This document shows positions 13,420 to 14,848 of a stretch of 14,848 nt of DNA, piece by piece (position 1 is the stretch's first letter; each line of letters starts with the position of its first letter). Location of the stretch: positions 1 through 14,848 of the forward strand of contig JAISDM010000027.1 of assembly GCA_031264885.1 (NCBI GenBank), read 5' to 3'. The DNA is from Peptococcaceae bacterium (GTDB taxonomy: Bacteria > Bacillota > Peptococcia > DRI-13 > UBA5745). The translations under genes and the position numbers were made by a program. A model generated the notes under the pieces. It saw nothing but the letters and a program-made list of their open reading frames with translations, did not search any database and had not been told where the DNA came from.

Positions 13420-14664
13420 TTACGCGCCGTAAAAGCCCGGATTGGTGATTAGCTTGGAATCCACCAGGTTCTTGAGCACAAACTGGGTAAAAATCACAGC
13501 CGTAAACATGCTCACCACAATTCCAAGGCTCAGCGTGACCGCGAATCCCCGGATCGTCCCAGTGCCCAGCCAGAATAAAACGCCTGCGGCGATCAACGTG
13601 GTTATGTTCGAATCAATAATGGCGGTCAACGCTCTCGAAAAACCGGCCGCGACAGAAGCGTGCAAGCTTTTCCCGTTTCTCAGTTCCTCTTTTAAACGCT
13701 CGTAAACCAAAATATTCGCGTCGATACACATGCCTATGGACAAAACCAGCCCCGCGATGCCCGGCAAGGTCAGCGTGGCGCGGATCAGCACCATGAGCCA
13801 CAGCAGAAGCACCGTATACAGAATCAAAGACACACTGGCCACCACCCCGGGAAGCCGGTAATAAACGATCATAAAAATTATAATGGCGCCAAGCCCGACC
13901 AGACCCGCGAATTTGCTTTTTTCAATAGAATCCGCGCCTAATGTGGGCCCGATGGTTCTTTTTTCCACGATCTCAACCGGCACAGGCAGCGCCCCGGAAC
14001 GCAGAAGCAGCGCCAGAGTCCGCGCTTCCTCCAGAGACTGGGAGCCGGTGATCACCGCGTTCCCCGTGGTAATGGCCTCGTTCACATATGGATTGGAGAT
14101 GATTTCATCATCCAGCACAATGGCGATGTTCCGGCTGTAGTCCCCCTGAGCGACGGCGCTCTGTCCCACATTGGCGAACTCCGTGGTCAGCCGCGTGGTC
14201 ACCTCCGAAAACCTGCGCTGGCCTTCCGCGTCGAATTCCAATTGAACCACATAGGAATTGTCGGAAGGATTCTTAGCCTCCGTGGCGTTCTTCAAATTCG
14301 CGCCGTCCAGCACCACCGACCCGTCCGAAGTCTGAAACTCCAGCTTAGCGGTTTTGCCGATGATCTCTATGGCCTCCTCGGGATCCTGAATCCCCGGAAG
14401 CTCTATGAGTACGCGGCTGCTTCCCTCTTTCTGAATGGTGGGCTCCGTCACACCCAGCTGATTGATGCGGGTCTCCATGATTTCAATGACCTGATCGATC
14501 TGATCGGACGTCACACTGCCCTCCGCCTCCAAACGCACCTGGACGCCGCCCTTTAGATCCAATCCCAAAGTAATAAAATCGCCTAAAAAAACCAGGGACG
14601 CCCACGCGCCTGCCGCCACCGCCAAAACCACCGCAAAAACGGCAATGGCCTTATCCCATCTCAT
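13420..14664 (-). CDS. secD: Protein translocase subunit SecD
   Basis: A 414-residue membrane protein of the RND-like SecD/SecF family, acting with SecF in late stages of protein export. An N-terminal membrane helix (about 7-27) precedes the D1 motif LGLDLKGGVQVRLEA (33-47). A periplasmic-type P1 domain follows, shorter than in Proteobacteria and as usual in Firmicutes. Then come the membrane segments after GPTLGADSI, including LVLSIGMCIDANILVYERLKEE, the conserved D5-type motif with the Asp thought to take part in proton flow. AAGGAGG is 12 nt before the ATG, a long spacing, but an in-frame stop just upstream (TAG) leaves no alternative start. Preceded by a strong promoter, it appears to be the first gene of the operon. 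Confidence 0.96.
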   Translation of the reverse strand: MRWDKAIAVFAVVLAVAAGAWASLVFLGDFITLGLDLKGGVQVRLEAEGSVTSDQIDQVIEIMETRINQLGVTEPTIQKEGSSRVLIELPGIQDPEEAIEIIGKTAKLEFQTSDGSVVLDGANLKNATEAKNPSDNSYVVQLEFDAEGQRRFSEVTTRLTTEFANVGQSAVAQGDYSRNIAIVLDDEIISNPYVNEAITTGNAVITGSQSLEEARTLALLLRSGALPVPVEIVEKRTIGPTLGADSIEKSKFAGLVGLGAIIIFMIVYYRLPGVVASVSLILYTVLLLWLMVLIRATLTLPGIAGLVLSIGMCIDANILVYERLKEELRNGKSLHASVAAGFSRALTAIIDSNITTLIAAGVLFWLGTGTIRGFAVTLSLGIVVSMFTAVIFTQFVLKNLVDSKLITNPGFYGA

Positions 14665-14698
14665 GCCAGTCTACGCCCTCCTTTTTTATACTTTCATC

Positions 14699-14727
14699 AT
14701 TATATGTCCCCAAGCCTGAACTGTCAA
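14699..14727 (-). promoter_or_regulatory. Consensus sigma-A promoter for the secD operon
   Basis: On the minus strand TTGACA (14722-14727) and TATAAT (14699-14704) are separated by exactly 17 nt; both hexamers match consensus. Predicted transcription start is near 14692, giving a leader of about 28 nt before the secD ATG. It could drive the whole secD-to-aspS series, since no other clear promoter is seen. Confidence 0.85.
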
Positions 14728-14756
14728 ATCTAAATCAAAAGAGGATTCCCCTCCCG

Positions 14757-14823
14757 CAGGGACGGCATCCTGCCGCCCGGAAAGGCGCCCCATCCCGTCA
14801 TTCCGGGCTTGTCCCGGAATCCA
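14757..14823. repeat. Composite palindromic repeat upstream of the secD promoter
   Basis: A hairpin-type block ggacggcatcctgccgccc (about 14760-14778) is followed by catcccgtcattccggg (14791-14807). The latter continues into a perfect 8-bp stem attccggg/cccggaat (14800-14807 and 14813-14820) with a 5-nt loop. The same two blocks, in the same order and orientation, lie upstream of uma2. The rest of the sequence to 14848 shows no gene. Confidence 0.65.
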
Positions 14824-14848
14824 TGTCTTTTATTCCCCTCCACGAATG

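Overview
The window looks like a chromosomal housekeeping segment from a fairly GC-rich member of the Clostridia/Firmicutes. Apart from two structured insertions, every gene is on the minus strand. Transcription therefore runs from right to left: secD, secF, (uma2), recJ-helicase fusion, relA, MBL hydrolase, hemZ, hisS, aspS. This order (secDF - recJ - relA - hydrolase - hemZ - hisS - aspS) is typical of the Firmicutes secDF-recJ-relA-hisS-aspS neighbourhood, and HemZ with a bifunctional Rel protein points the same way. I cannot assign a genus from sequence alone.

Right end (about 12550-14848): a consensus-perfect sigma-A promoter drives secD, followed 15 bp later by secF (Sec translocon accessory proteins). 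A composite intergenic repeat lies upstream of the promoter. Middle right (11768-12549): a visibly AT-richer Uma2-family gene sits between secF and recJ. It is flanked by a 23-bp perfect direct repeat that copies the last codons and stop of secF. Removing one repeat plus the insert gives a clean secF stop - 15 nt - recJ start junction, so this looks like an insertion into an ancestral operon.

Centre (5364-11767): a 1163-residue protein fusing a complete RecJ exonuclease to a RecQ-like SF2 helicase through a low-complexity linker; then a bifunctional (p)ppGpp synthetase/hydrolase and a metallo-beta-lactamase-fold hydrolase whose start overlaps the relA stop (ATGA). The apt and dtd genes usual in this neighbourhood are absent. 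Left (568-5349): hemZ (radical-SAM coproporphyrinogen dehydrogenase, with an Ala/Gly-rich repeat insert), hisS and aspS. The AspRS carries residues typical of non-discriminating enzymes.

Left end (1-567): after aspS comes a roughly 174-bp imperfect palindrome in a noncoding region. It is flanked by a 14-bp direct repeat that duplicates the end of aspS. Beyond it is the start of a RelB/DinJ-like antitoxin gene with its own promoter, cut by the window edge. The most interesting observation is that two unrelated inserts (palindrome and uma2) both sit at a stop codon with a duplicated gene tail. The RecJ-helicase fusion comes next.
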